This document shows positions 1-12,080 of a DNA stretch of 64,000 nucleotides, in pieces. How positions within the stretch are numbered: position 1 is the first letter of the stretch; each line of letters begins with the position of its first letter. The stretch spans positions 84,494,120-84,558,119 of the forward strand of contig NC_083339.1 in NCBI RefSeq assembly GCF_019175385.1. The letters run 5' to 3'. The stretch is from Lycium barbarum (lineage: Eukaryota; Streptophyta; Magnoliopsida; Solanales; Solanaceae). The translations under genes and the position numbers were made by a program. The notes beneath the pieces were generated by a model. That model saw nothing but the letters and a program-made list of their open reading frames with translations, was not told the DNA's origin and searched no databases.

Positions 1-2190
1 CTAGCAGGGTATTACAGGAGGTTTGTAGAGAAGTTTTCCTCAATTTCAGTGCCTTTGACAAGGCTAACACAGAAGGCAGCTACGTTTCAATGGACCGATG
101 CTTGTGAGCGAAGCTTCCAATTATTGAAGGAGAAGTTGACTACGGCTCCAGTCCTAACACTTCCTGAGGGGCCGGATGGCTATGTTATTTATTGTGATGC
201 CTCGGGCGTCGGGTTAGGTTGTGTGTTGATGCAGCATGGCAAACTCATAGCCTATGCCTCCCGACAGCTCAGAAAGCATGAAAGAAATTATCCCACTCAC
301 GATTTGGAGTTAGCAGCGGTGATTCATGCCTTGAAGATATGGAGACATTATTTATATAACGTGCATGTTGATATTTATACAGATCATAAGAGTCTCCAAT
401 ACATCTTTAAGCAGAAGGAGCTGAATTTGCGGCAGAGGCGGTGGCTAGAGTTGCTGAAGGACTATGACGTTAACATTCTATACCACCCAGGGAGAGCAAA
501 TGTTGTAGCAGATGCACTCAACCGTAAATCTATGGGCAGCTTGGTGGATGTACAACCAGAACGGAAGGAGATAATTCATGAGATTTGCCAGTTAGCTAAT
601 CTTGGAGTCCGTTTGGCTGATTTGGATGAGGGTGGAGTTTCTGTTCGAGCAGTTGCTGAGTCCTCCATTATAGAAGAGGTAAAGAGACACCAGTACGAGA
701 ACCCTATTCTTGTACATTACAGAGATGCAGCTCTTCAGAAGGAGGGGACTCCATTCGAAGTTGCACCGGACGGAGTGCTACGATAAAGAGGCAGATTATG
801 TGTACCGGAGATTGCAGGGTTACGGCGACAGGTTATGGGGGAGGCACACTATGCTCGTTATTCTGTTCATCCAGGGTCAACGAAGATGTATCATGACCTC
901 CGATGCTTGTATTGGTGGGATGGCATGAAGAAAGATATAGCGGAGTTTGTTGCTTAGTGCCCGAATTGTCAACAGGTTAAGGTCGAGCATCAGAAGCCCG
1001 GTGGATTATTACAGGAGATAGGGATTCTAACCTGGAAATGGGAGGTAATTAATATGGACTTCATCACAGGTTTACCTCGCACTCCGCGGAGATATGACTT
1101 TGTTTGGGTTATTATTGATAGACTGACAAAATCAGCCCATTTTCTTCTAGTCAGGACTACTTATTCAGCTGAGGACTATGCTAAGTTATACCTCAAGGAG
1201 ATAGTGAGACTTCACGGGGTTCCCACAGCTATTATCTCCGATAGAGGAGCCCAGTTTACAACTAATTTCTGGAGATCCTTCTAGGAGGGATTGGGGACAC
1301 AAGTGAGTCTTAGCACATCATTCCATCCTCAGGCTGACGGACAGGCCGAGCGTACCATTCAGACACTACAAGATATGTTACGGACCTGTATTATTGATTT
1401 TGGGGGTAGCTGGGATGATCATTTTCCACTTATTGATTTTGCCTATAATAACAGCTACCATTCGAGTATTCAGATGGCCCTGTATGAGGCCTTGTATGGG
1501 AGAAAGTGCAGGTCACCTATTGGTTGGTTTTATGTTGGTGAGACCAAATTGATAAGCCCAGACATGGTTCAGCAGGCTGTTGATAAAGTGAAGCTTATTC
1601 AGGAGAGGTTACTAGCAGCCCAGAGTCGACAAAAGTCATATGCAGATAATCGATGTCGACACTTAGAATTTCAGGTGGGTGATTGGGTGTTCTTAAAGGT
1701 GTCACCCATGAAGGGTGTCATGAGATTCGGTAAGAAAGGGAAGCTAAGCCCGAGGTACATTGGGCCTTATCAGGTTATCCGTAGGGTAGGCCGGGTCGCC
1801 TACGAGTTGGACCTACCGTCTGATTTGGAAGCAAAGCATCCAGTCTTTCACGTGTCAATGCTTCGCAAATGCATAGGCAAACCTTCCAGGGTATTTCCCG
1901 TAGAAGATGTCCAGGTGACAGAGGAGTTATCCTACGAGGAGCAGCCTATAGCTATACTTGATCGGCAGATTAGGAGGTTGCGAACTAAGGACGTAGCTTC
2001 CGTCAAAGTATTATGGCGAAACCACAATAAAGAAGAGATGACCTGGGAAGCCGAGGAAGAGATGAAGAACAAGTATCCTTACTTGTTCCCTACACCTACA
2101 GGTAACTTAAACGCCCCACTTGATTATGTTAATTGCCCGATGACACTATATGTTATAACGATAAGGGGGACCTCCCCAAAATTCATATAG
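1..2190 (+). pseudogene. Element 1 pol, 3' part (RNase H, integrase, chromodomain-like end), broken
   Basis: The window opens inside a Ty3/gypsy polyprotein, at the RT thumb ([10 protein letters not shown]). One frame (frame 1) carries all of it. RNase H follows with the acidic residues in YCDASG, the E of [12 protein letters not shown], the D of IYTDHKSL and the D of NVVADAL. The integrase has its H-H-C-C zinc region ([10 protein letters not shown] ... CPNCQQ) at about 845-975. Its D-D-E core lies in NMDFITG, ISDRGAQF and DGQAERTIQ, and a chromodomain-like tail ends near KYPYLFPTP. Three in-frame stops interrupt it, at 784-786 (TAA), 955-957 and 1282-1284 (both TAG where relatives have CAG, Gln). 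The frame itself is not shifted, so decay is by point mutation. The sequence is typical of Tekay/Del chromoviruses by family knowledge. It cannot make a full protein. Confidence 0.93.
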
Positions 2191-2209
2191 AACCTTACGG
2201 GACCAATTC

Positions 2210-2246
2210 AACATTCGAGGACGAATGTTCTCAAAGGGGGGAAGGA
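2210..2246 (+). promoter_or_regulatory. Hairpin plus polypurine tract of element 1
   Basis: AACATTCG-AGGA-CGAATGTT is a perfect 8-bp stem with a 4-nt loop (2210-2229). It is followed by an A/G-rich tract (2233-2246) that ends directly at the TGTTATATC start of the LTR. The purine tract is the expected primer for plus-strand DNA synthesis. The hairpin recurs at the same place in elements 2, E and F. Confidence 0.85.
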
Positions 2247-3902
2247 TGTTATATCTCGTATTTTTATCAGTCGAGCTATTCGCAAGAGAATCGACTCAAG
2301 TTAAAGACGGGATCATTTTTTGACACGAAATAGAAATCTTTAATTTTCAATTTTTAATAGAACATAAATTGTGTATAAATTTTATTTAGTGTAAAAAAAT
2401 ATTATTATTGGAGATTAGGAATTAATTAATTGTGATTAGATTATTAAGTGGGAATTAGTAATTAATTAAATTAATTAAAGTTAATCACCCTTGTGGGCCC
2501 CACCCGAATTAAATAAAAAAAAGGAAAATACATGCCACATTAGGGGGGGGGGGGGCACGTGTAAGTTTACTATGTAACATATAAAAGGACCTAAGTTGGC
2601 TCATTATGCATGAATCATCTTCATTATATTCTTGACAAGCAAAGTTCTTCAAAAAAAAAAAAAAAATCCACGGCTATGCTTGGCAAAGCTCAAGCTTTTG
2701 ATTGTTGAAAAATTTAATTTCCAAGAGACTCTAGATAATCAAGGGGTTAGCAACGTGAAAATCGAGTTTCGGAACAGCAAGGTAAGGTAATACTCTTCTA
2801 TATATTTTAGAAACGATTTGGTTTTTGAATTGGTGGATGTAGAATTAAATGCAAGAATTGAGTATGTTGATGTGAAAATTTGGTTTGAGCCGTGAAGGGG
2901 CTGTTTTAATCTAGCCCTGGTAGATTAATTTTTATTAGTATTGTTGTTATGGTTGTTATGAATCGTGTGACGAAAGTGAAGGAGTTTGATAATTAAGGTA
3001 AAAATTACGGTGTTGGGAACATATTGTTATCCTTGTTAAATTGGAAAGATTGAAGATATGTCTATATGTTGTTGTTGGTATTTCTGTGTTACAGGAGGGT
3101 AATTGGAAATTTGGGATAGGCAAATATATAGGGGAAGTGCTGCCGGATTTTCGTTAAATCCTTAACTAATAGAAAACCCTAAACGAGAATGTGTAAGCTA
3201 AAGGATAAGTCCTATAAACAATGGACTATAGATTTGTGAACTAGAAAGTATAGCTGCTAACGATAACATTACTCTTATATTAAATAGGCTAAAAGAGTGA
3301 CGAGGCGAACGGATTTACGAATAGTCGCCAACAGGTATGTAAAGCTGTACCTTCTTTCTTTTGGCATGTCTTAGACCTAAGCGATGAATGATATGAACTT
3401 TGGGGTAATCCTATTCATAAGTTTTGAGTGTGATTTTTTATTCTTATTCACTTCTTGATGTTAGAACTCTCAAGTGATTGAGCCTCCCTCTTCAGTTTTC
3501 TGTATGTTGGATAATAGTTGATATGTATCCGTTCCTATTCTTAGGAACTCTATGATAACTAATGTTCGGACTTCTATAAGATGTTTCTTACTATATTGAC
3601 CTATGACTATGATTCCTAAGGCTCGTTGATATACTGTTTGATGACATTCGAAGGATGGTTGATATGGTACCGAGTGACATTCGACAGATATTTGATACAA
3701 CTATTGTCTTGATTTTCAAATGATAAGTCATCTTGATTATTCCATTGAGTCTTTGGAAATATTTTAAATTGCATATGGTTGCTCACTACTCCACTCGTGC
3801 TTGTCTCAATATGTCTTTCACTGAGTCCCGGGCCAGGACATGTTTTCGTGCACAGTTTCACTGCATTGTTCATCGAGTCCCTCACTAGATGGCTGGGACA
3901 CG

Positions 3903-3972
<70 letters not shown>

Positions 3973-4001
3973 ATGATGATGATTTGATGATGTGATGATA
4001 T
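2247..4001 (+). repeat. 3' LTR of element 1, left part
   Basis: Starts TGTTATATCTCG right after the polypurine tract and is non-coding. It contains a G homopolymer near 2542-2551, an A-rich tract near 2650, and CGAGTCCC ... GGGACACG inverted-repeat boxes at about 3830-3900. It is cut at 4001 by the insertion of element 2, and the LTR continues at 14999. Apart from the AT run and these boxes I see nothing in it. Confidence 0.85.
3903..3969. repeat. (AT)n microsatellite
   Basis: About 66 bases of uninterrupted AT dinucleotide followed by a short (GAT)n run, within the element 1 LTR. It lies 30 bp left of the element 2 insertion point. Confidence 0.97.
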
Positions 4002-4593
4002 TGTTATATCCGGTATTTTTGCATATATGGAAAATTCGAAATAATTTTGACTTGTAAGAAATAAGGCCATAATTTGATTTTTATTTATAATATCTGTTGT
4101 TTATGAAAAATGTTGATGTGGACATATGAATAAAGGTCAAGGGCAAAATGGGGAATTTTGGAAATTAGATTCGGGAATTACAAAATAAGACCCATAACAA
4201 ATTGGGCTTAAAAGAAATGAAAAAAAGAAAGAAAACAAAGAGGCCCATTATAGTAGGTGGCCGGCCATGACTAGGAAAAGAGGCCCAAGCCCATAACAAA
4301 TTAGACCCATGTATTAAAAAGGAAGAAAGGGGCCACAACTAGATCATTCATTAGAAGCTTCAAGAAAAAAAAGAGTGAGAGAGAAGAGCAAGAAGGGCCT
4401 ATTCGGCCAAGACAAGGGAAAAGGAAAAAAACAATTTCCCATCAATCTTTGATCCAAAATCCCAATTTTCTAGTATTCTTACTAAGCTCGAGACCCTCTT
4501 CAACGTGGTATAATTTTTTAGGCAAGAAAGTACTTTTGTTGGCAACTGGAAATTCTTGAAAAAGGTAAAGATTCTACTCTTTTTGTCTTGGAA

Positions 4594-4596
<3 letters not shown>

Positions 4597-4669
<73 letters not shown>
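4597..4669. repeat. (TA)n microsatellite in the 5' LTR
   Basis: About 73 bases of TA dinucleotide. The matching place in the 3' LTR (12702-12713) has only a few TA units, so the run grew, or the other shrank, after insertion. Confidence 0.97.
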
Positions 4670-4671
<2 letters not shown>

Positions 4672-6389
4672 AGTATATGGAAATGAATGTAAAGTATGAA
4701 ATTTTTGTGTTGTGGGTGTTTGGGTGTGTGGCCGTGTGTGGGTATAGTGAAGGGGGGGAGAATGAAATTTATTTAGTATGCTAGATTATGTTGTTGTGGC
4801 TTTGTGATGTAAATGGAAGAATAATAGTTCAAGTTGGCATGAAAATTGGTTGTTAAGTTGTTGTAGGAAATTATGTGATTTTATTATAGATTTATGTAAT
4901 TATGGGAATGGAATTGTTAAGGTGCAAATTGTTGTTGTTGATGATGAAATTGGAAGATAAAAATGTGTTGTGAGTGTTCGTGTCGAAGATTGGAGGTTTC
5001 GGGTGAAGTATGGTTTTGGCGGGATTGTTGAATATTTTGTAGAATTGTATGAAATGCTTTTGAATTGTATTTGAATGATCTTGAATTAGTAGTTAATATG
5101 TAAGTGTCGATATCGGCTTGAAAAATTCGTAGTTGAATTGAATTATGATGAATATGTAGAAAGGAAGGTTACTAGTGTTGGAATGCATTTTAAATTGTTT
5201 TTTGATGTTATTGGTATAGTTGTTGGTATGGTTGTTGATGAATTTGGCCGAGTTGTATTCTCGGGGATGTTGAATTTACAGCGGAGTTGCTGCCGAAATT
5301 TCTGTTGACAAGTACTAGTTAGAATTGAATTTCTAGGTACTTGTAGCTAATGCTTGGTAATTGATAACGTTATTGTAGATCTTGGAGAGCCCGAGACTTG
5401 AGTCGGGATTTGTTTAGCGAGTGATCGAAATTTGTTAGAGAGCAATTGAGGTATGTAAAGCCTACCTTTCTTTCTTTTGGCATGACCTTTATGATATGGA
5501 CGACTGACATATGTGTGTGCTTCTGAAGAAAATTCTATTCTTAAGAGCCACTAGGATGGCCGACGTCTTTGACCTCCATAAGCTGTTCCATATGGTTTGC
5601 TACGCATTTATGATGTTGGAAAGATTCTAGTTGGTATACTTCCGAATGATGTCCGAAAAATATTTTATATGACTAAAGTTTTGGATACATGTATTTTGAT
5701 AGGTACATATGATTCTAAAACCCCATTTGATTTTCTCCTTAGCGATAGTTGAAAGTTCCCTAATATGATTGCTACTTGAAATTTCCAAAAAGGAGCTTTT
5801 GAAATGCTTTTAGAAAGTTTTGTACTTCAAACGTTTGTAACTTTCGCATACTAACTCCGATTAACCCGGAACTGATTTCTGAGCCTTCGAATGTTGTAAA
5901 TATATTTGCCCATCGAGTTTTGAAATTTGTTTATGTATTATTATGCATATGGTTTCCTCATTACTCCGCTTGTGCATACTACTATGATATCGTTCGCCGG
6001 ATCCCGGGCCGGTTTTGTGATCGTGCGCACTATGTCATATTCGGCAGTATGATGTGTTACGGCTCCCGAGACCTCTCCATAAGGCCGGGTACCGCTTGTA
6101 TACGGAGTTATGATGTGATATGGCATATGATATGTTCTGGTGTTGTGATATGTTATGATGATACGATATGTTCGGAGATTGTACGGAGATATGAAACCTT
6201 CTGGAGTATGATGTGTTGTGGCGCCAGCGTCGGAGTGGCGTCCACGTTCCTGAGCCCTATGCAAGATTTTTATTTGCGTTATATATATATATATTTAGCA
6301 CAGGTTTTGACATACTAATCCTGTATCCATTTTCTGTACTCCTCGCTTCAGTTATGATTCGGATTTCTGTATTTCATGCTTTGCATACT

Positions 6390-6445
6390 CAGTACATATT
6401 TTGTACTGACCCCCTTTCTTCGGGGGCTGCGTTTCATGCCCGCAG
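6390..6445 (+). promoter_or_regulatory. Triple stem-loop module conserved in all LTR families here
   Basis: Three adjacent inverted repeats: CAGTAC/GTACTG (7-nt loop), CCCCC/GGGGG (7-nt loop) and CTGCG/CGCAG (9-nt loop). The same module lies at 14432-14486 (third stem mutated), 18474-18530 (minus), 22973-23029 (B, weak second and third stems), 26880-26938, 28683-28740, 32956-33012 (minus), 35786-35842 (minus), 43563-43620, 47475-47533, 50400-50457, 52661-52717 (minus) and 57653-57709 (minus). It sits in the last quarter of each LTR. A role in R (poly(A) site, RNA structure) is inference. Confidence 0.8.
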
Positions 6446-6963
6446 GTACGGACGTTCGTTTTGGTGATCCTCCAGTATAGGATACATATTCTGCCACTTG
6501 GATTACTCCTTTTGATTCGGAGCTCGTATTTTTGGTACATATCCTCTGTTATACATATTCTGTATATATGACTATTTGGGTACGGCGGGGCCCTGTCCCA
6601 TCATATGTTTCTGTCATGGTTTGTAGAGGTCTGTAGTCATACATGTGGGTCATGGGTCACGTTTGATCGTTTATGTTTGTGATTTGTGCCTTAAGCGGTC
6701 CCGTTTGCTATTATGGCCACAACGGCCCATATGTTTGTATATATGTGTGTATATCTGGGCGATGTATATTCCGCCAGCCTACCGGATTTGATATGATGTT
6801 TCTTTACGGGCAACCGCTTAAGATGATAATTGTTTCCAGTATCTGCTTAAAATAACGTATGTTAAGTTTGACTAAGTCTCGATATGTCGATCCGGTACGT
6901 AAGTCTGTTTGGGTGTCCAAATAGGGCACCAGTCGCGGCCCACGGGCTGGGTCGTGACAGAAG

Positions 6964-6975
6964 TGGTATTAGAGC
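6964..6975 (+). promoter_or_regulatory. Primer-binding site of element 2 (tRNA-iMet type, variant)
   Basis: TGGTATTAGAGC lies 4 nt after the 5' LTR end. The other elements here have TGGTATCAGAGC, complementary to the 3' end of initiator tRNA-Met. Element 2 has one C-to-T change at position 7. Confidence 0.93.
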
Positions 6976-7149
6976 GGTTTGTCCTCGGAATGTCTATAGG
7001 CCATGTCTAGTAGAGTCATGTTTATCAGTGTGTTGTGCACCACATCTATAAACAGGAGGCCACAGGACATTTAGGGTGTTACCTTTCTTTGGATCTTAGA
7101 TCATGCGATAGAGCTGTGCTATTAGGATGATCTCTTCTGACCGATTGTT

Positions 7150-8590
7150 ATGTTTACAGTGATGTCTCCGAAGAAGGCAACGGCGGCCCAGAAGGGCAAG
7201 GTAGCAGCAGGAGAGACCAGTCAGATACAGAGGGTCACTCGGGCTCGTGCTCAGATTATGCCCGATAGTGCACCCCAGTCAGAGGGTTCTGCTACACCAC
7301 CACCAGAGGACCCTGAAGCGGCTCCACCATTAGCTCCAGAGGCTCCAGCGCCCGAGCCTCCATCTTCTCAGCCAGGGGCGGAGGATAGGCGATGAGAGAG
7401 GTTGTGCAGTTATTGACGACATTGGTAGCCGGACAGGCTCGCAGACGCGGGCTAGGGGTGATGATGGTGACAGACGTGACAATTTGAGGGTCCATGATTT
7501 CTTGACCTCTAATCCTCCAGAGTTCTACGGGTCTAAGCCCGAAGAGGACCCCCAGGATTTCATCCGACAGATGCAACGCACATTGAGACTGGTCAGGGCT
7601 TCTGAGACTGAGTCTGTCGAGTTAGCTTCACACAGATTACGGGACGTAGCGATTAATTGGTACGAGTCTTGGGAGCTGTCCAGAGGCGAGGATCCTCCTC
7701 CAGCCATGTGGGATGAGTTTGTAGCCGCCTTTCTCAGCCACTTTTTGCCCCCAGAGTTGCGGCGGGCGAGAGTTGACAAATTTCTACAGCTGCGGTAGAA
7801 AGGCAGGAGTGTCCGAGAGTACAGCTTGGAGTTTGATTCTCTAGCTAGGTATGCTCCTACCATAGTAGCTGAGATGGCAGACCGGATGCACCGGTACGTG
7901 ATAGGGTTGGATCGCTACTTGATTGATAGCTGTATGGCGATGGCATCGCAGAATGGTATGGACACTGCCCAGTTACAGGCTTATGCGCAAGGGATGGAGG
8001 ACCGGCACAGAGAGGATCAGTCGGGAAGAGATCGTGATAGGAGGCCCCCAAGCGTGCTAGGTCAGCTGGATATTCTGGAGAGTCCTGAGGCGGGCAGCCT
8101 CAGCAGCAGCAGTCTAGTAGATATCCTCCTTCGTCAGGCCGGGGTACAAAGTCTACAGGTAGACGATTTGGCAGTGCAAGGTATTCTGGAGCGGGCCAGA
8201 GTTCTAGAGCCTCGGGTTCGCAGACGAGCAGGTGTCCCAGTCAGTCTAGGCCACCCATGCCCCGGTGTTCTTATTGTGGGAGGTCGCACCCAGGAGAGTG
8301 CTATAGAGCTACGGGTGCCTGTTTTTCTTGTGTCCGCCAGGGCCATATTATGAGAGACTGTCCGTTGGCGGGTGGTTCTAGTGGTGCAGCTTAGCCGACG
8401 AGATCAGCTGCTGGTTCATCTTCCACTCCTTCAGCTATGCGCCCTGCGGGGCGAGGTATGCCAGCACCAGTGGGCCGCGGTAGAGGCCGTGGAGGGGTTT
8501 CTGATTCTAGCGGTCCTTCGAACCGCATATATGCATTGGCTAGCCGACAGGATCAGGAGGCGTCGCTAAATAAGGTCACAGGTACATTAT
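7150..8590 (+). pseudogene. Element 2 gag, frameshifted
   Basis: Nucleocapsid/capsid precursor. The likely start is ATG 7162 (MSPKKATAAQKGK), with an in-frame ATG at 7150; relatives read MF-x-x-MPPKK. A Pro/Ala-rich N terminus follows to about 7395 and ends in a stop. The capsid (DFLTSNPPEFYGSKPEEDP ... LARYAPTIVAEMADRMHRYVIGLD) continues in frame 2 from about 7400, with a TAG at 7796-7798. The frame returns to 1 near 8049 after a lost base in a C run. The Gln-rich stretch and zinc-knuckle region ([22 protein letters not shown], then H-x4-C) lie at about 8260-8360, with further stops around 8080 and 8394. At least two frameshifts and three stops inactivate it. Confidence 0.9.
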
Positions 8591-11500
8591 TGGTCTTTTC
8601 CCGAGCTGTATATGCATTGATTGATTCAGGTTCTACTTTATCATATATTTATCCCCTCATTGCTAGTAAAATTGAGATAACACCTGAACCTATAGAGCCG
8701 TTTGAGGTATCTACACCGGTCGGGGATTTTATTATAGCGAGGCAGGTATATAAAGACTGTTCTGTGATTATATGTGGCCGTTGCACTAAGGCCGATTTGG
8801 TAGAATTAGATATGATGGAATTCGACATTATTATGGGTATGGATTGGTTAGCCTCCTGTTATGCTAATGTTGACTGCCAGAAAAAGGTAGTTCGCTTCCA
8901 GTTTCTAGGGGAACCAGTTATAGAATGGGCAGGAAATACAGCATCGCCGAGAGGTAAGTTTATTTCATACCTCAAGGCCAGGAAGATGATTCAGAAAGGG
9001 TATATTTATCATTTGGTCCGTGTGCATGATACTAAAGCAGATATACCTACTCTCCAGTCAGTTCTGGTTGTTAATGAATTTCCAGATGTATTTCCGGATG
9101 AGCTTCCAGGTCTTCCCCCTGAACGGGAGATAGACATCACGATAGATGTACTGCCAGATACTCAGCCTATATCTATTCCTCCTTACAGAATGCACCTGCA
9201 GAATTGAAAGAATTGAAAGAGCAGTTGAGAGATTTATTAGAAAAAGGCTTCATCAGACCCAGTACGTCCCCGTGGGGAGCGCTGGTGTTGTTTGTAAGAA
9301 AGAAAGACGGGTCGCTACGGATGTGCATTGATTACAGATAGCTGAATAAGGTGACTATAAAGAATAAATATCCCCTTCCCCGGATTGATAATTTATTTGA
9401 TCAGTTGCAGGGTGCCAAATATTTTTTGAAGATAGATTTGCGTTCGGGCTATCATCAGGTGCGAGTACGAGAGGCAGACATTCCAAAGACTGCTTTCAGG
9501 ACCCGATATGGGCATTATGAGTTCAGAGTGATGTCTTTTGGGCTAACTAATGCTCCAGCATTGTTTATGAATTTGATAAATCGGGTATTCAGGCCGTTCC
9601 TCGACATGTTCGTGATTGTGTTTATTGATGATATTCTGGTTTATTCATAATCAGCAGAGGAGCATTCAGATCATCTGGGAATCGTACTTGGCACACTGCG
9701 GCAACAGAAATTGTATGCTAAGTTCTCCAAGTGTGAATTCTGGTTAACCTCAGCGGCATTCTTGGGGCATATCGTCGGAGCAGATGGTATTCGGGTCGAT
9801 ACACAAAAGATCGAGGCTGTACAGAATTGTCCTAGGCCTACGACACCGACTGAGGTACGCAGTTTTCTGGGATTGGCCGGATATTACAGGAGATTTGTGG
9901 AGCATTTTTCTTCTATTACAGCGCCATTAACGAAGCTAACTCAGAATGCAGCAAAATTTCAATGGACCGATGCTTGTGAACGCAGCTTCCAGTTGCTGAA
10001 GGAAAAATTAATTCCAGCTCCAGTGCTAGCTCTTCCAGAGAGGTTAGACGGGTATGTCATTTATTGTGATGCTTCTGGCAATGGGATAGGGTGTGTATTA
10101 ATGCAGCATGGTCGAGTTATATCTTATGCTTCCCGGTAGCTCAGACAGCACGAGAGAAATTATCTCACCCATGATCTGGAATTAGCCGTGGCGATTCATG
10201 CTTTGAAGATATGGCGGCATTACTTATATGGGGTTCATGTTGATATCTATACGGATCACAAAAGCCTTCAGTATATTTTTAAGCAAAAGGAGGTGAATTT
10301 GCGGCAGAGAAGATGACTCGAATTATTGAAAGATTATGACGTCGATATTTTGTATCATCCTGGAAAAGCCAACGTGGTAGCTGATGCACTTAGTCGCAAA
10401 TCTATGGGCAGTTTGACCGACGTGCAGCCAGAGAAGAAGGAATTAGTCCGTGAAATTCATCAGTTAGCCAGCCTTGGAGTCCGTTTGGCCGATTCTGGAA
10501 ATATTGGGGTTTCTGTCCGAGAAGTTGCTGAGTCATCGATTATGGAAGAGGTAAAGCGGCCGCAGTTCGAGGATCCTATTCTGGTACAGTACAGAGATGT
10601 GGCCCTTAATAAGGAAAAGACTCTGTTCGAAATTTCACCGGTCGGGGTATTACTATATAGAGGCAGGTTATGTGTGCCTGACGTTGCAGGGCTGCGGCGA
10701 CAGATTATGGGAGAGGCACATTATGCTCGGTATTCTGTTCATCCTGGATCCACTAAAATGTACCATGATCTCAGATGTTTATATTGGTGGGATGGTATGA
10801 AAAGAGATATTGCAGAGTTCGTTGCTCAGTGCCCAAATTTCCAGCAAGTTAAGATCGAGCATCAAAAGCCCGGTGGATTGTTACAGGAAATGGAAATCAC
10901 AGCTTGGAAATGGGAAATAATCAACATGGATTTCATTACAGGTTTACCGCGCACTCCACGCAGGTATGATTCTATATGGGTTATTGTTGATAGGCTGACA
11001 AAATCAGCCCATTTTCTTCCGGTCAGGACTACTTATTCGGCTGAGGATTATGCCCAGTTGTATATTAAAGAGATAGTAAGACTTCACGGAGTTCCTACAT
11101 CTATTATATCCGACAGAGGTGCACAGTTTGCAGCAAATTTCTGGAGGTCATTTCAGGAGGGATTGGGGACTCAGGTGAGTCTAAGCACAACATTCCATCC
11201 TCAGTCTGACGGACAGGCCGAGCGTACTATTCAGACACTGGAAGATATACTACGGGCCTGTGTTATTGATTTCAGAGGTAGTTGGGATGATCATTTGCCA
11301 CTTATTGAATTTTCTTATAATAATAGTTATCATTCCAGCATCCAGATGGCGCCGTATGAAGCCCTATATGGCCGAAAATGCAGATCGCCGATTGGTTGGT
11401 TCGATGTGGGTGAAACTAAATTTATCGTGCCAGATATGATCCAGCAAGCAGTTGATAAGGTGAAACTTACTCGGGAGCGGTTATTAGCGGCCCTGAGTCG

Positions 11501-12008
11501 ACAGAAATCATATGCAGATAAACGACGTCGACCTTTAGAGTTCCAGATTGGTGACTGGGTATTTTTGAATGTGTCGCCTATGAAGGGTGTAATGAGATTC
11601 GGCAGAAAAGAAAAGCTCAGTCCGCGATATATTGGGCCTTATCAGATTATTCGGAAGATAGGCGAGGTCGCCTACGAGCTAGACTTACCATCCGATCTGG
11701 AGGCAGCACATCCGGTATTTCATGTGTCAATGCTCCGTAAATGTATTGGTGATCCTTCCAGAGTATTCCCCATAGAAGATATTCACGTAACAGAGGAATT
11801 GTCTTATGAAGAACAGCCTGTAGCTATTTTGGATCGTCAGGTAAGGAGACTGAGTACCAAGGATGTACCTTCTGTTAAGGTCTTGTGGCGAAACAATAAC
11901 AGAGAAGAAATGACCTGGGAAGCAGAGGACGGAGTGAAGAAGAAGTATCCTCACCTGTTTCCTATGCCTACAGGTAATCTAAATTCCATAACTGGTTATA
12001 TTGATTAA
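8591..12008 (+). pseudogene. Element 2 pol (protease, RT, RNase H, integrase, chromodomain-like), broken
   Basis: Protease motif [11 protein letters not shown] at about 8615. The frame is lost by one missing base near 9193 (RM-APAEL region). From there frame 3 carries RT with [10 protein letters not shown] and FIDDILVYS (about 9615-9645), RNase H ([23 protein letters not shown]), the integrase zinc region and the D-D-E core (NMDFITG, ISDRGAQF, DGQAERTIQ), and a chromodomain-like end (KVLWRNNNREEMTWE). Stops lie at 9339 (TAG for Gln), 9648 (TAA), 10137 (TAG for Gln) and about 10313 (TGA for Trp). The last 560 codons (10326-12008), covering the end of RNase H and the whole integrase, are open. 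Gag and pol are probably one reading frame in intact relatives. Confidence 0.94.
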
Positions 12009-12080
12009 CGAATGATTTATATGTGTTGTCCATATAAAGAACCTCCCCCAAAATTCTTGTATGACCTGTAAGGCTAATTT

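Larger units (their letters stand above)
4002..6959 (+). repeat. 5' LTR of element 2
   Basis: 2958 bp, TG...CA ends. It contains in order: a (TA)n run at 4597-4669, a CCGAAATTTC half-palindrome near 5295, GGTATGTAAAGCCTACC at about 5452, CCCGGGCCGG boxes near 6000-6100, the three stem-loops at 6390-6445, and GGGGCCCTGTCCC near 6587. It should act as the promoter and carry R, but I cannot place the transcription start. Small ORFs here (for example 5920-6318) look like chance reading through repeats. Confidence 0.93.

Noticed and set aside
5920..6318. 132-codon ORF in the LTR and the antisense ORF over it
   Set aside because: It is inside LTR repeat boxes, is broken in the second LTR of the same element (13953-14189), and has no motif.
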